From a virus, in IMG/VR virus record IMGVR_UViG_3300044633_001813, positions 1 to 35,950 of that record: DNA of 35,950 nucleotides, one strand, 5' to 3'. The position numbers and the translations under genes were made by a program. Below are positions 1-6,512 of this stretch, one piece after another. Positions within the stretch are counted from its first letter, which is position 1; every line of letters begins with the position of its first letter. The notes beneath the pieces were generated by a model, which searched no databases, was not told the DNA's origin, and saw nothing but the letters and a program-made list of their open reading frames with translations.

Positions 1-165
1 TCTCGGCCTGCGGAGCGACTGAATCGCTAGGACTGCCTCGTTCGTGATGGTCATCGTGCCGTTCTCCCGCTTCGCCACGGTCACGCGGTTCACGCCGAGC
101 ATGGCGGCAACCTCGGCTTGTGTGCCGAGGCGCTCGCGGGTGGCTTTGTAGTCTTCAGGTTTCAT
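1..165 (-). CDS. Xre-type helix-turn-helix regulator, 3' end cut off by window
   Basis: About 55 residues are visible, starting MKPEDYKATRERLGTQAEVA and running off the left edge. The stretch from residue 13 on has the order of an Xre/Cro HTH: a Q-AEVA-ML helix, a turn at GVN, a recognition helix RVTVAKRENG, then TITNEAVLAI. Such proteins bind operators as dimers and often act as phage or toxin-antitoxin regulators. The start ATG overlaps the stop of the upstream gene (ATGA), so the two are translationally coupled. The C-terminal part is unseen, so a Cro-like, antitoxin or general regulatory role cannot be separated. The HTH call is good; the role is inferred. Confidence 0.75.
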   Translation of the reverse strand, partial: MKPEDYKATRERLGTQAEVAAMLGVNRVTVAKRENGTMTITNEAVLAIQSLRRPR

Positions 166-524
166 GCTGCTTTCTTGAGGCATTCTTCCCACAGCTCCCG
201 ATTTGCGCAGACTGATGAGTAAGGTGTTGCCATCTTCATTTCGCCGCCTGCCTCACGATACAACCGGCGAGCTTTTGAGTTTCTCACGGCGATCATGTGC
301 TTCCATGCAATTTCATGCCCCTTAAGGTCTTCTTTAGTGATGCCAAAAGCTTTAGCTGGCTTGAGTGCGCAGATACAGCCGAAATGCTGAATCTCTCCGG
401 TTTCAGTGTCTTCAATCCAGACAACTTTTTGGAGGCCGGATTTACCGCAGCACATGCAAAAGCTTTCTTCGTCGTTGATTCCTTTAATCTTGAAGCGTTC
501 GTTCATGATTGGAGTGTGTAGCAT
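162..524 (-). CDS. Small Cys-rich (probable zinc-binding) protein, unknown function
   Basis: A 120-residue protein, or 114 if the second Met (MNERFKIKG, start at 506) is used. It has two cysteine clusters, CMCCGKSG near residue 23 and HFGCICALKP near residue 48. Their spacing suits a treble-clef or zinc-ribbon site. A basic helix (IAVRNSKARRLYREAGGEMK) follows. No family is recognised. It lies first in a two-gene leftward operon with the Xre-type regulator and overlaps that gene by 4 bases. Neither start has a clear Shine-Dalgarno. An inverted repeat spans the first start codon, which is one reason the second Met may be the real start. Confidence 0.6.
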   Translation of the reverse strand: MLHTPIMNERFKIKGINDEESFCMCCGKSGLQKVVWIEDTETGEIQHFGCICALKPAKAFGITKEDLKGHEIAWKHMIAVRNSKARRLYREAGGEMKMATPYSSVCANRELWEECLKKAA

Positions 525-541
525 AAAGCTACATTGCGCAA
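518..541. promoter_or_regulatory. Inverted repeat plus TTGCGCAA palindrome upstream of the leftward operon
   Basis: GTAGC-ATAAA-GCTAC (518-532) is a perfect 5-bp dyad with a 5-base loop. It abuts the 8-bp perfect palindrome TTGCGCAA (534-541). Both sit at the 5' end of the 162-524 gene. Near-copies of the second motif occur at 1264 and 1317 in the divergent control region. A repressor operator is inferred; only the palindromes are seen. Confidence 0.4.
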
Positions 542-627
542 GTCCTTATTTGAAGATTTTTCACCAACGTCAGAGAACACGGCGCTTCTGACCAACTCCG
601 CTTCGCTCCGTGGCAGAGCTTGGTCGT

Positions 628-1236
628 TCATTCCTCGCGGTGTTCCTGGGCGGCGTGGCAGCTGGGGATGGCATCGTGGCGGATGGTGTAGTGGCCGCCG
701 TGGCCTGGGCTGGGGCTGGCTTTGGATTCGGTGAGGGGCTCGGCCAGGAGGGCTATGGTGGGCTCTTGGCCGGGCCGTGGGTAGGTGGTGGGCTCTGGGC
801 CGGGCCGTGTGTAGGTGGTGGCGGTGACGGCTTCGGCGGAGGGGTCGTGCATGTATTTGTCGAGCCCCTGCCACATGCCCATGAACTCGGGATCTGTGCG
901 GGCGACGGCTTCCCAGCGGGCGGCAAGCTGCTGGTAGGTATCGGCCTGGGGCTGGCCGGCGGGGTCGATGGCCTCGATGCGAACGGTATCGGCGTGGCTG
1001 TCGGGAGTTTCATCGCGCAGGTAGGCGATGAGCAGGGTGGCGGCGGCGCTGCGGCTGCTCTGGCGCTCGATGGTGGGCAGTAGCTTGGTCATGGCATCGA
1101 GAGACACCGGGCGTTTGCCCATGCGGATCATGGAGAGCATGGAGGGATCAACACCGGCGGCGAGCGAGATCTGCCGCAAGCTGTGCTGCGGATTATCGGT
1201 GAACCAAGTGTTTAAAGCGGAGGTGAATCGTTTCAT
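628..1236 (-). CDS. HTH repressor-like protein (candidate lysogeny regulator)
   Basis: A 202-residue protein. Residues about 18-50 (LRQISLAAGVDPSMLSMIRM, then GKRPVSLDAM) have the order of a Xre-type HTH: a helix, a turn at GVD, a recognition helix and a following helix. The rest is a helical segment (about 55-135), then a Pro/Thr-rich linker with two 10-residue repeats (TYTRPGPEPT, TYPRPGQEPT) and a polar tail. No S24/LexA-type peptidase domain is visible, so RecA-triggered self-cleavage is not expected. It is transcribed leftward, divergent from the early operon that starts at 1326, as expected of a lambda-like immunity repressor. The function is inferred from fold and position; a Cro-like or accessory regulator is the main alternative. 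Confidence 0.65.
   Translation of the reverse strand: MKRFTSALNTWFTDNPQHSLRQISLAAGVDPSMLSMIRMGKRPVSLDAMTKLLPTIERQSSRSAAATLLIAYLRDETPDSHADTVRIEAIDPAGQPQADTYQQLAARWEAVARTDPEFMGMWQGLDKYMHDPSAEAVTATTYTRPGPEPTTYPRPGQEPTIALLAEPLTESKASPSPGHGGHYTIRHDAIPSCHAAQEHREE
761..820. repeat. Two 30-bp tandem repeats inside the repressor-like gene
   Basis: The two units, 761-790 and 791-820, match at about 28 of 30 bases. They are in frame and encode a 10-residue Pro/Thr repeat of type TYxRPGxEPT in the linker. Their number could change by slippage without breaking the frame. Confidence 0.8.
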
Positions 1237-1325
1237 GATGCGAAAGTGTCATTATTTGGCGAACTGCGCAAATTATTATTTGACGCCCTCTTGTAAGATA
1301 TGCAACATATAGACAGTTGCACAAT
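1237..1325. promoter_or_regulatory. Divergent early/repressor control region
   Basis: An AT-rich, 89-base gap between the leftward repressor-like gene and the rightward early operon. CTGCGCAA (1264-1271) and TTGCACAA (1317-1324) are near-copies of the TTGCGCAA palindrome at 534-541. A possible rightward -35 is TTGACG (1280-1285); 17 bases on there is only a weak -10-like CAACAT (1303-1308). The candidate operators sit about 28 bases upstream of the repressor start and directly before the early ATG at 1326. Promoter and operator function is inferred from layout. Confidence 0.5.
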
Positions 1326-1526
1326 ATGACCTCACGCCAAACCTTTATCGAAACAGTGCTGCCGGTGGTGAACCGGTTGGCTCAATCCTCTGACAAGTTG
1401 CTGGCTGCTGAGGCGGCGGATGAGGCGGCGAAACTCTCTAAGGAGTTGGCGCGTCTGAAGCGTGCGGCGGCTGACCAGGTGACGATGCAGGAGGGCGCGG
1501 GCCGTGAGGCTGCGATGGGGGCGTGA
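1326..1526 (+). CDS. Small helical early protein, unknown
   Basis: 66 residues, starting MTSRQTFIETVLPVVNRLAQ. It is rich in Ala, Glu, Lys and Leu and is probably one long helix or coiled coil (residues about 18-55). It is the first gene of the rightward early operon, directly behind the control region. ATG 1326 was preferred over the in-frame TTG at 1317, because that TTG is part of the candidate operator. No clear Shine-Dalgarno precedes it. The 3' end overlaps the next gene by 4 bases (GTGA). The family is not recognised. Confidence 0.55.
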   Translation: MTSRQTFIETVLPVVNRLAQSSDKLLAAEAADEAAKLSKELARLKRAAADQVTMQEGAGREAAMGA

Positions 1527-1789
1527 TTGCGGTTCACTTTGATCTGCTGCCGCTGGCGGAAATCCTGATGCGTGAGGATGACGTGCGGGCGGTCCATGCT
1601 TTGCAGCCGATGGACGATGGCCGGGTGCTCTATCTTATTGAGACGCCGTTTTTGACCTTCCCTAAATTCGTGGTCGGCTCGACCAATGCGGCCAATGACG
1701 ATGTGCGGACTTTGCTGGCCTGCGGGGCAAAGTGGTCGGCGGTGGAGGCTTTCGAGGAAATTGCTCTCAAAAGGGGGGAATTGTCATGA
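1523..1789 (+). CDS. Small early protein, unknown
   Basis: 88 residues with a GTG start that overlaps the previous stop. The sequence looks like a compact alpha/beta domain, with strands at VRAVHALQP and GRVLYLIETPFLTFPKFVVG and a C-terminal helix KWSAVEAFEEIALKRGE. No motif or family is recognised. The last codons form an A4G6 run that serves as the ribosome binding site of the next gene, and the stop overlaps that gene's ATG. It belongs to the early operon; a role in takeover or in control of lysogeny is only positional guesswork. Confidence 0.55.
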   Translation: MIAVHFDLLPLAEILMREDDVRAVHALQPMDDGRVLYLIETPFLTFPKFVVGSTNAANDDVRTLLACGAKWSAVEAFEEIALKRGELS

Positions 1790-2004
1790 CCTGCGGCGAA
1801 CTGGATCACAGGGATCTGCCCACCGTCACGGCGTATGAGATTTACATCGGCGCTGGCTTTGAGGCCGTGATCGGCTGGCCTTTGCCCAACGGGCTGCTGC
1901 CTGTGGGTGCGGCGAATCTGGGCGTGGTGATGGCGACCCCAGATGAGGTGGCTGCTTATCGTGATCTGTGTGCGGCAGAGAGGGCCGCGAATCCGGCGGG
2001 CTAA
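1786..2004 (+). CDS. Small early protein, unknown
   Basis: 72 residues from ATG 1786 (MTCGELDHRDLPTVTAYEIY). This start was chosen because AAGGGGGGAA lies at good spacing and the ATGA overlap couples it to the upstream gene; a longer reading from 1732 would overlap that gene widely. The middle is hydrophobic and Gly-rich (GAGFEAVIGWPLPNGLLPVG), the end a helix ATPDEVAAYRDLCAAERAAN. No family is recognised. Confidence 0.55.
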   Translation: MTCGELDHRDLPTVTAYEIYIGAGFEAVIGWPLPNGLLPVGAANLGVVMATPDEVAAYRDLCAAERAANPAG

Positions 2005-2024
2005 GCGCTGCGCCCCTTTTTTTT

Positions 2025-2324
2025 ATGACTACTGCTGCCCATAGCCCGAATACCTTACCGGCTCGCCGTCGTGGCCGGCCGCCTGGCGCGGTGATGCTGT
2101 TGACGCCTGCGCAGGTGGCGGAGCGGCTGAGCGTGCCGCTGAAAACGGTCTATGATTGGAGCTACAAGCCGTGCAGCCTCGATGGGCTGCCGCTACTGCC
2201 TGTGGTGAGGTTAGGACGCCGCGTGCGTGTGTCTGAGGCTGCGCTGGATGCTTTGCCTGGGCGTCTGGCCCATCGCGCCCCGGCCGCTTTTTCTTTTTTT
2301 TCTGGGGAGGATTCAAGCCTGTGA
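2025..2324 (+). CDS. Excisionase-like HTH protein with AT-hook-like motif
   Basis: 99 residues from ATG 2025. Residues 12-22 (PARRRGRPPGA) hold an RGRP core as in AT-hooks, which insert into the minor groove of AT-rich DNA. Residues 25-77 (LLTPAQVAERLSVPLKTVYD, then W, and later LGRRVRVSEAALDAL) fit the winged-helix HTH_17/excisionase family. Such proteins are recombination directionality factors or small transcription regulators. It sits early in the rightward operon, about 6 kb from the integrase and convergent with it, which would suit an Xis made on induction. A T9 run precedes the start and no Shine-Dalgarno is seen. Xis versus transcription factor is not settled. Confidence 0.65.
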   Translation: MTTAAHSPNTLPARRRGRPPGAVMLLTPAQVAERLSVPLKTVYDWSYKPCSLDGLPLLPVVRLGRRVRVSEAALDALPGRLAHRAPAAFSFFSGEDSSL

Positions 2325-2758
2325 ACTCTGCTTTTCCCTCCGGTGGTTTCTGCTTTCCTGTGGAGCGCTTTGTCGGCGTATTATCTCTTTTCTGTTTGCC
2401 GGTGGCTGGTGAATGGATTGTGGGGCGCGGAGAATTTCCGCAATGCGGCGAGGGCTGGAAAGCGGGCGGAAATGGGGATGGATCTGCCTGGAATGGCGGG
2501 CAAGGGATTTCCAATCTGTTGTTTATTTGTCGTAGTTCGTTGGCGTTCAACGCGGAAAGCGTGCAACTACCAAGTAATGACAGCGGCATGGCGCTGGAGC
2601 TGGGCAGTGGCCGCAGTTTTCAGGCAGGGGGGGAGGGGGTCGCGGGCGATGCGCTGCCGCGTTCCTTACAATCCATTACTGCGGTCAAAATTTATCAGCA
2701 TTGCCACCGTCCTTTCGGCGGGCTCAAAAAACAAAAAAAGGGGGGGGGCCATGTGTGA
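2321..2758 (+). CDS. Early protein of unknown function, Gly/Trp-rich
   Basis: 145 residues with a GTG start overlapping the previous TGA. GGGGAGG (2304-2310) lies about 10 bases upstream. The N-terminal third is hydrophobic (VGVLSLFCLPVAGEWIVG); the middle is Gly-rich (GWKAGGNGDGSAWNGGQG). The C-terminus LKKQKKGGGHV is encoded by an A6CA7G9 tract that also forms the ribosome binding site of the next gene. No family is recognised. It overlaps the next gene by 8 bases. The reading frame is long, but the composition is unusual, so the confidence is moderate. Confidence 0.45.
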   Translation: MNSAFPSGGFCFPVERFVGVLSLFCLPVAGEWIVGRGEFPQCGEGWKAGGNGDGSAWNGGQGISNLLFICRSSLAFNAESVQLPSNDSGMALELGSGRSFQAGGEGVAGDALPRSLQSITAVKIYQHCHRPFGGLKKQKKGGGHV

Positions 2759-3002
2759 CCTTATCTGCTCGCGGTGCCGATTGCCGAACACCATCGACTG
2801 CCAGGAGCCGGAGTGCCCAGGCGTAGCGGGTTTTGTGCCGAGGACGTGGCAACGCCCGCTGATTCAGATGGCGGAGGATCTGGGGCGCTATGAGGCGCTG
2901 ATTCTCGCTGCGCTGGAAAAGCCGGTGGAGGAGATGCTGATGATGCTTGTCAGCGAGGCTCTTGAAATCCGCGCCAAACAAAAAAAGGAGGGGCAGCCAT
3001 GA
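2751..3002 (+). CDS. Small putative zinc-finger early protein
   Basis: 83 residues from ATG 2751, after an A7G9 Shine-Dalgarno. Residues 1-25 carry CDLICSRC and DCQEPECPG, a Cx4Cx2C...Cx4C array that could bind one zinc. The rest is helical (PLIQMAEDLGRYEALILAAL and EEMLMMLVSEALEIRAKQKK). An upstream extension in the same frame exists, but it would run through the neighbouring gene and lacks its own ribosome binding site. The family is not recognised. The 3' end holds the next Shine-Dalgarno (AAAAAAAGGAGGGG), and the stop overlaps the next ATG. Confidence 0.6.
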   Translation: MCDLICSRCRLPNTIDCQEPECPGVAGFVPRTWQRPLIQMAEDLGRYEALILAALEKPVEEMLMMLVSEALEIRAKQKKEGQP

Positions 3003-3226
3003 CTGTCGCAGAGCGCTGTGAGGAGATACGCGTGATGGCGGGCGTGATCCGCTGCCATCTCATCGAGCTGCGCGGAGCCGTGCCGGCCGATGAGCTGATG
3101 GAGGCGCAGCGGCACCTTCTTGGACTGACGAGTGAGATCAATCAGGCCGAGGCCCGCCAGCACGCTGCGGCCCCGGCTCCTGACCGGAAACGACTAGCCG
3201 CCAATGACACCGATTTTGAACCATGA
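2999..3226 (+). CDS. Small helical early protein, unknown
   Basis: 75 residues, starting MTVAERCEEIRVMAGVIRCH. The predicted structure is almost all helix up to residue 55, then a Pro/Ala-rich tail. The start has a near-perfect Shine-Dalgarno and an ATGA overlap. No domain is recognised. It is flanked on both sides by small early genes with 4-base overlaps, so the block 2999-4003 is probably one translationally coupled set. Confidence 0.6.
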   Translation: MTVAERCEEIRVMAGVIRCHLIELRGAVPADELMEAQRHLLGLTSEINQAEARQHAAAPAPDRKRLAANDTDFEP

Positions 3227-3483
3227 GCATCACCCAAGCACCCCCACCTACCAAAGCGGCCAACCGGCCCTATGCGATCACTTACACCGACTTCAGAGGC
3301 GGCACCGTCACGAAGGCATGGCGCTGCAATAACGCGCACCACATGCGCCGGAAAGCCCTCCAACAACCCGACTGCTGCACCGTCGGGCCGATCATCGAAC
3401 TCACTGAAGATCAATTTGCGCGCATGGCCACCCAGCAGCGGCGGCACAGCCCGATGCTCCGCAGCAACATGAAAAACTCATGA
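3223..3483 (+). CDS. Small early protein, unknown
   Basis: 86 residues. A short beta-type core (YAITYTDFRGGTVTKAWRC) is followed by a basic helix (NAHHMRRKALQQ) and another strand-helix (VGPIIELTEDQFARMATQQR). The order strand, basic helix, Cys-Cys, strand may be a small nucleic-acid-binding fold, but no named family is recognised. The start is ATG with a 4-base overlap and no Shine-Dalgarno, so it likely depends on reinitiation after the upstream gene. Confidence 0.55.
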   Translation: MSITQAPPPTKAANRPYAITYTDFRGGTVTKAWRCNNAHHMRRKALQQPDCCTVGPIIELTEDQFARMATQQRRHSPMLRSNMKNS

Positions 3484-3845
3484 GCATTCCCCTCGCCACA
3501 AAAATGGACATGCCGATTCAGTGGCAGGTTGTCGTCACCGAGATGCGCTCAGGCGCACCCTGGCCGGTCGCCACCATCCAGTTCCTTGAAGGTGGAGCGT
3601 GCCGCTTGGTCGGCAGTGCCACCGCTGCCTATGCCCCGCTGCTTTCTGCCACCAAAAAAGCGGCCACCACGCTGGCCCTGCAAACCATGAAACAACAGCT
3701 CACTGCCGAGCTGCACCCCTCTCCCGCATCGCTGGAGACTGCCGCCTCACCAGAGTCTCTTCGTCGGGATGTGTCTCTGGCCCCATCCAACGAGGCGGCA
3801 GCTTCTATTTCTCAACTGCTCGAAATCACTTTGCCACCCCTATGA
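3480..3845 (+). CDS. Early protein, unknown
   Basis: 121 residues. The N-terminal half looks like an antiparallel beta domain (PIQWQVVVTEMRSGAPWPVA, TIQFLEGGACRLVG) followed by a helix (AYAPLLSATKKAATTLALQT). The C-terminal 50 residues are Ser/Ala/Pro-rich and low in complexity. The family is not recognised. It is coupled to both neighbours by 4-base overlaps. Confidence 0.55.
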   Translation: MSIPLATKMDMPIQWQVVVTEMRSGAPWPVATIQFLEGGACRLVGSATAAYAPLLSATKKAATTLALQTMKQQLTAELHPSPASLETAASPESLRRDVSLAPSNEAAASISQLLEITLPPL

Positions 3846-4003
3846 AACACACCCGCGAATCATTCCACACAGCACCGATCACTCGCTGCGCGCTGAACTG
3901 GCGCGGCTGGATCTGGCGCGCTCTCGACACTGTGATGGACTTCCTGCTGCTGTTCGCTGCTGGGACCATGATCGGGTATGCCCTCGCTAATTTTGCCTTC
4001 TGA
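3842..4003 (+). CDS. Single-pass membrane microprotein, unknown
   Basis: 53 residues from ATG 3842. A basic, Arg-containing N-terminus (HTRESFHTAPITRCALNWRG) precedes one hydrophobic segment, about residues 29-53 (TVMDFLLLFAAGTMIGYALA), that reaches the end of the protein. It is probably a small inner-membrane protein with its N-terminus in the cytoplasm. Its place before the replication genes suggests an early role, for example exclusion or membrane attachment of replication, but this is guesswork. Its stop shares bases with the next start (TGATG). Confidence 0.55.
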   Translation: MKHTRESFHTAPITRCALNWRGWIWRALDTVMDFLLLFAAGTMIGYALANFAF

Positions 4004-4986
4004 TGCACAGCTACACCCGACATCTCGGCGATTACGCCAAAGACACCCGACACCTCACGCTGCTGGAGCATGGCGCATATAATGTGTTGATGGACTGGTG
4101 CTATGCCAGCGAGCGCGCTTTGCCCAATGACGAAGCCATGCTTTACCGCATCTGCGCAGCATTCACCAAGCCCGAGCAACTTGCAGTTATGAGCGTGCTT
4201 CAGCAGTTCTTTCAAGAGCAGCCCGACGGCTGGATTCAAAAACGCATCGAGCAGGAGCTGATGAAGGCGCACGAAAAACGCGGCAAAGCCAAAGATGCAG
4301 CACTTACCCGATGGAATGCAGACGCAATGCGAACGCATAGCGAAGGCAATGCAGACGCAATGCGAACGCATAGCGAAGGCAATGCAGACGCAATGCCTCG
4401 CGGGCGCGCACTCCGTAATCCTGTATCCTTATCCTTATCCTTATCCATACCCCCTACCCCCCGCCAGCGGGGGAAGTCAGGCAAGCTGACCGATCCCCTC
4501 TTTTCGGATGAAGTCCCTGAAGCCTACCGGGAACCGCTGAGCCGTTGGTTCTGCTACAAACGTGAGCTGCACAAGTCCTACACCCCGAGCGGCTGGGAGG
4601 CTTTGGTGAGACAGCAGCTTGCTTACCCGGCTGAGATCGTCGCCAGATCGGTGGATGCCTCCATGGCCTCATCCTGGCAGGGACTTTTTACGGACAAGGT
4701 GACGAACCCCATGACATCACCGATGGGTTTCAGCCCGCAAAAAAAAGAAGGGGGGGCGGTGAAGTCGTGGGCCGAGCGGCGATCTGAGGCGGATCAGGCG
4801 CAGGAGGATGAGCTTGCCACCCTGCCGCAGTTGCCGCGTGACGATCTGCCGCCGGAGTGGGACTGGCAAGGCGTGGCGGATCTGCTTTACGGCGCGAGCT
4901 GGGAAAGCTGGAGTGATGTGCCTGAAGATGCGCGCCGTGAACTGTCCGCCGAGTGGTCGAAAAAGGAAGGGGGGGCGCAGTCATGA
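4003..4986 (+). CDS. YdaU/DUF1376-type phage replication protein
   Basis: 327 residues. The N-terminus (MHSYTRHLGDYAKDTRHLTL, then LEHGAYNVLMDWCYASERAL) is typical of the DUF1376/YdaU family, found in phages next to the replicative helicase and thought to act like lambda O or a helicase loader. The family domain covers about residues 1-95, ending in helix RIEQELMKAHEKRGKAKDAA. Residues about 105-131 are the repeat NADAMRTHSEG, followed by a Ser-Leu repeat; both come from DNA tandem repeats. Residues about 165-245 form a second helical domain. An acidic tail ends in SKKEGGAQS. It overlaps the helicase gene by 4 bases. An A8-GAA-G7 tract at 4739-4756 precedes an in-frame GTG, a possible internal start. 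Replication role: family knowledge plus position. Confidence 0.8.
   Translation: MHSYTRHLGDYAKDTRHLTLLEHGAYNVLMDWCYASERALPNDEAMLYRICAAFTKPEQLAVMSVLQQFFQEQPDGWIQKRIEQELMKAHEKRGKAKDAALTRWNADAMRTHSEGNADAMRTHSEGNADAMPRGRALRNPVSLSLSLSIPPTPRQRGKSGKLTDPLFSDEVPEAYREPLSRWFCYKRELHKSYTPSGWEALVRQQLAYPAEIVARSVDASMASSWQGLFTDKVTNPMTSPMGFSPQKKEGGAVKSWAERRSEADQAQEDELATLPQLPRDDLPPEWDWQGVADLLYGASWESWSDVPEDARRELSAEWSKKEGGAQS
4315..4396. repeat. 33-bp iteron-like tandem repeats; candidate replication origin
   Basis: There are two identical 33-bp units (4315-4347, 4348-4380) and the first 16 bases of a third (4381-4396). Each full unit contains the perfect dyad ATGCG-AA-CGCAT (4327-4338 and 4360-4371). The repeats are in frame in the linker of the YdaU-type protein, just upstream of the helicase gene. 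In lambda the origin iterons lie inside the O initiator gene, so the position is suggestive. Origin function is inferred. Confidence 0.5.
4423..4446. repeat. TTATCC hexamer microsatellite
   Basis: Three perfect TTATCC units follow one GTATCC. They encode a Val-Ser-(Leu-Ser)3 run in the YdaU-type protein. The asymmetric pyrimidine/purine strands and the position about 25 bases after the 33-bp repeats could fit an unwinding or primer region. A simple slippage microsatellite is equally likely. Confidence 0.75.
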
Positions 4987-6470
4987 GCGACCCGATGATT
5001 CCATACAGCCGTGAGGCGGAGCAAGGGGTGCTTGGCGCCATGCTCAGCGACCCCATCAAGTATGCCGACGATGCTATTCGGCGATTGAGGGATGATCATT
5101 TTTACTGCTCGGACACCCGGACGCTGTTTGTGAAACTGCGGGACATGGCCGATGCCAGCCGCATCATCGAGCCGGTGAACGTGGTGAATTGGCTGCGTGA
5201 ACAAAACGAACTGGAGAATGTGACCGCCGCGTTTGTCACCGAACTGGCAACGGGCTACACCACACTGCTGGGATTTGACCAGTGGTGCGACACGCTCACG
5301 GATCGACTGGCCCGGAGAACCATCATCGCGGCAGCCCAGGAGAGTAAAACGCTGGCGATGGACATGAGCCGCTCGTGGAAGGAAGCCATGCAGGCCGCCG
5401 ACTCGGAGATGTCGCTGCTGCAAGTGCTGGAGCAGAGCAATCAAGCGGTGAGCATGGCCACCGTGATGAATGAGACGATTGAGGATCTGGATCAGGCAAT
5501 GAAAAACAAAGGCAAGATTCGCGGCGTGAAAACAGGGCTGCCGGATCTGGATCGCACGATTAATGGGCTGGAAGCGCCCGACCTATTTGTGATCGGTGCC
5601 CGCCCTGGCATGGGCAAGACGAACCTTCTGCTTCGGCTGATGGAAAGCATGACCTTCGCGATGCTTAACGAGCAGCAGGTGCCTACGCTGATGTTCTCCC
5701 TGGAGATGGGCCGGATGCAGGTCGGGCGCCGTGTGCTGTTTTCTGCCGCTGACGTGGAGCAGAGCAAGGGCAAGACCGGCTTCCTATCCAAAGACGACGA
5801 GGCAAACGTCAGCACGTCCGCGATGAAATGGCAGAAGACAAAGGTGTGGGTGGATGATACGCCTGAGCTGACTATTGCTGACATCCGCGCCCGCATTCGT
5901 GCGGCCAAACGGAAATGGGGCATCCGTGTGGTCATGATCGACTACATTCAGATCATCGAAGCCGTGACCAAGGCCGGCAAACAAGACGAGCGGCTGGGCA
6001 TCAAGGAAGTCGTGGGCGGGCTGAAGGCAGCGGCCAAGCAGTGTGATGTGATCATCATCGCGCTGGCTCAGGCATCGCGCGGCAGTGAAGACCAACCTGG
6101 TAAACGCCCCACCCTGCGCGACTTCGATGGTTCCAGCGCCATAGAAAAGTGGGCCGATTATGCCGCGTTTGTGCATCGCCCAAGCAAATTTATTCCTTGG
6201 GAACGGCTCAAGGAGAACCAACAGAACTACTACGGCAGCGAGGGTGCATATCTGGAAGCGGCGGAACTGCTGCTCGTGAAGTCGCGCCATAGCTCCGAGG
6301 CCGTGATTCCGCTGCGCTTCATCGCCCCACTGGCCCGCTTCGACCCCGCCACCGAGAAACTTTTTAGCAACAACTCCGCCGAACGACAGAAAGGTTACCA
6401 AAACCACGACGCCACCGGCCGGAAGAGTAAAGCCCAACAAGAAATGGATGAAGCTTTTGGAAATGACTGA
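4983..6470 (+). CDS. dnaB: Replicative DNA helicase, DnaB-like
   Basis: 495 residues from ATG 4983, about the usual DnaB length. The N-terminal domain begins with the typical SREAEQGVLGAMLSDP. The RecA-like ATPase core has Walker A GARPGMGKT (205-213), the SLEMGRMQV segment after it, Walker B VMIDYIQ (317-323, Asp320) and the later LAQASRGSEDQPGKRP. The tail is polar (KSKAQQEMDEAFGND). As a hexamer it would unwind DNA at the phage fork, loaded by the YdaU-type protein encoded directly upstream with a 4-base overlap. The start has a strong Shine-Dalgarno (AAAAAGGAAGGGGGGG). A longer reading from 4953 was rejected because the conserved start and ribosome site fit 4983. Confidence 0.93.
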   Translation: MSDPMIPYSREAEQGVLGAMLSDPIKYADDAIRRLRDDHFYCSDTRTLFVKLRDMADASRIIEPVNVVNWLREQNELENVTAAFVTELATGYTTLLGFDQWCDTLTDRLARRTIIAAAQESKTLAMDMSRSWKEAMQAADSEMSLLQVLEQSNQAVSMATVMNETIEDLDQAMKNKGKIRGVKTGLPDLDRTINGLEAPDLFVIGARPGMGKTNLLLRLMESMTFAMLNEQQVPTLMFSLEMGRMQVGRRVLFSAADVEQSKGKTGFLSKDDEANVSTSAMKWQKTKVWVDDTPELTIADIRARIRAAKRKWGIRVVMIDYIQIIEAVTKAGKQDERLGIKEVVGGLKAAAKQCDVIIIALAQASRGSEDQPGKRPTLRDFDGSSAIEKWADYAAFVHRPSKFIPWERLKENQQNYYGSEGAYLEAAELLLVKSRHSSEAVIPLRFIAPLARFDPATEKLFSNNSAERQKGYQNHDATGRKSKAQQEMDEAFGND

Positions 6471-6512
6471 CCGCTCCAACTGTGCCGACCGCCGACTAAC
6501 CACGACTGACTC

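Noticed and set aside
628-1236. LexA/CI-type self-cleaving repressor
   Set aside because: There is an HTH, but no Ser-Lys peptidase domain; the C-terminal part is repeat-rich and polar.
4315-4446. CRISPR-like array
   Set aside because: Units are contiguous tandem repeats without spacers and lie inside a coding frame.
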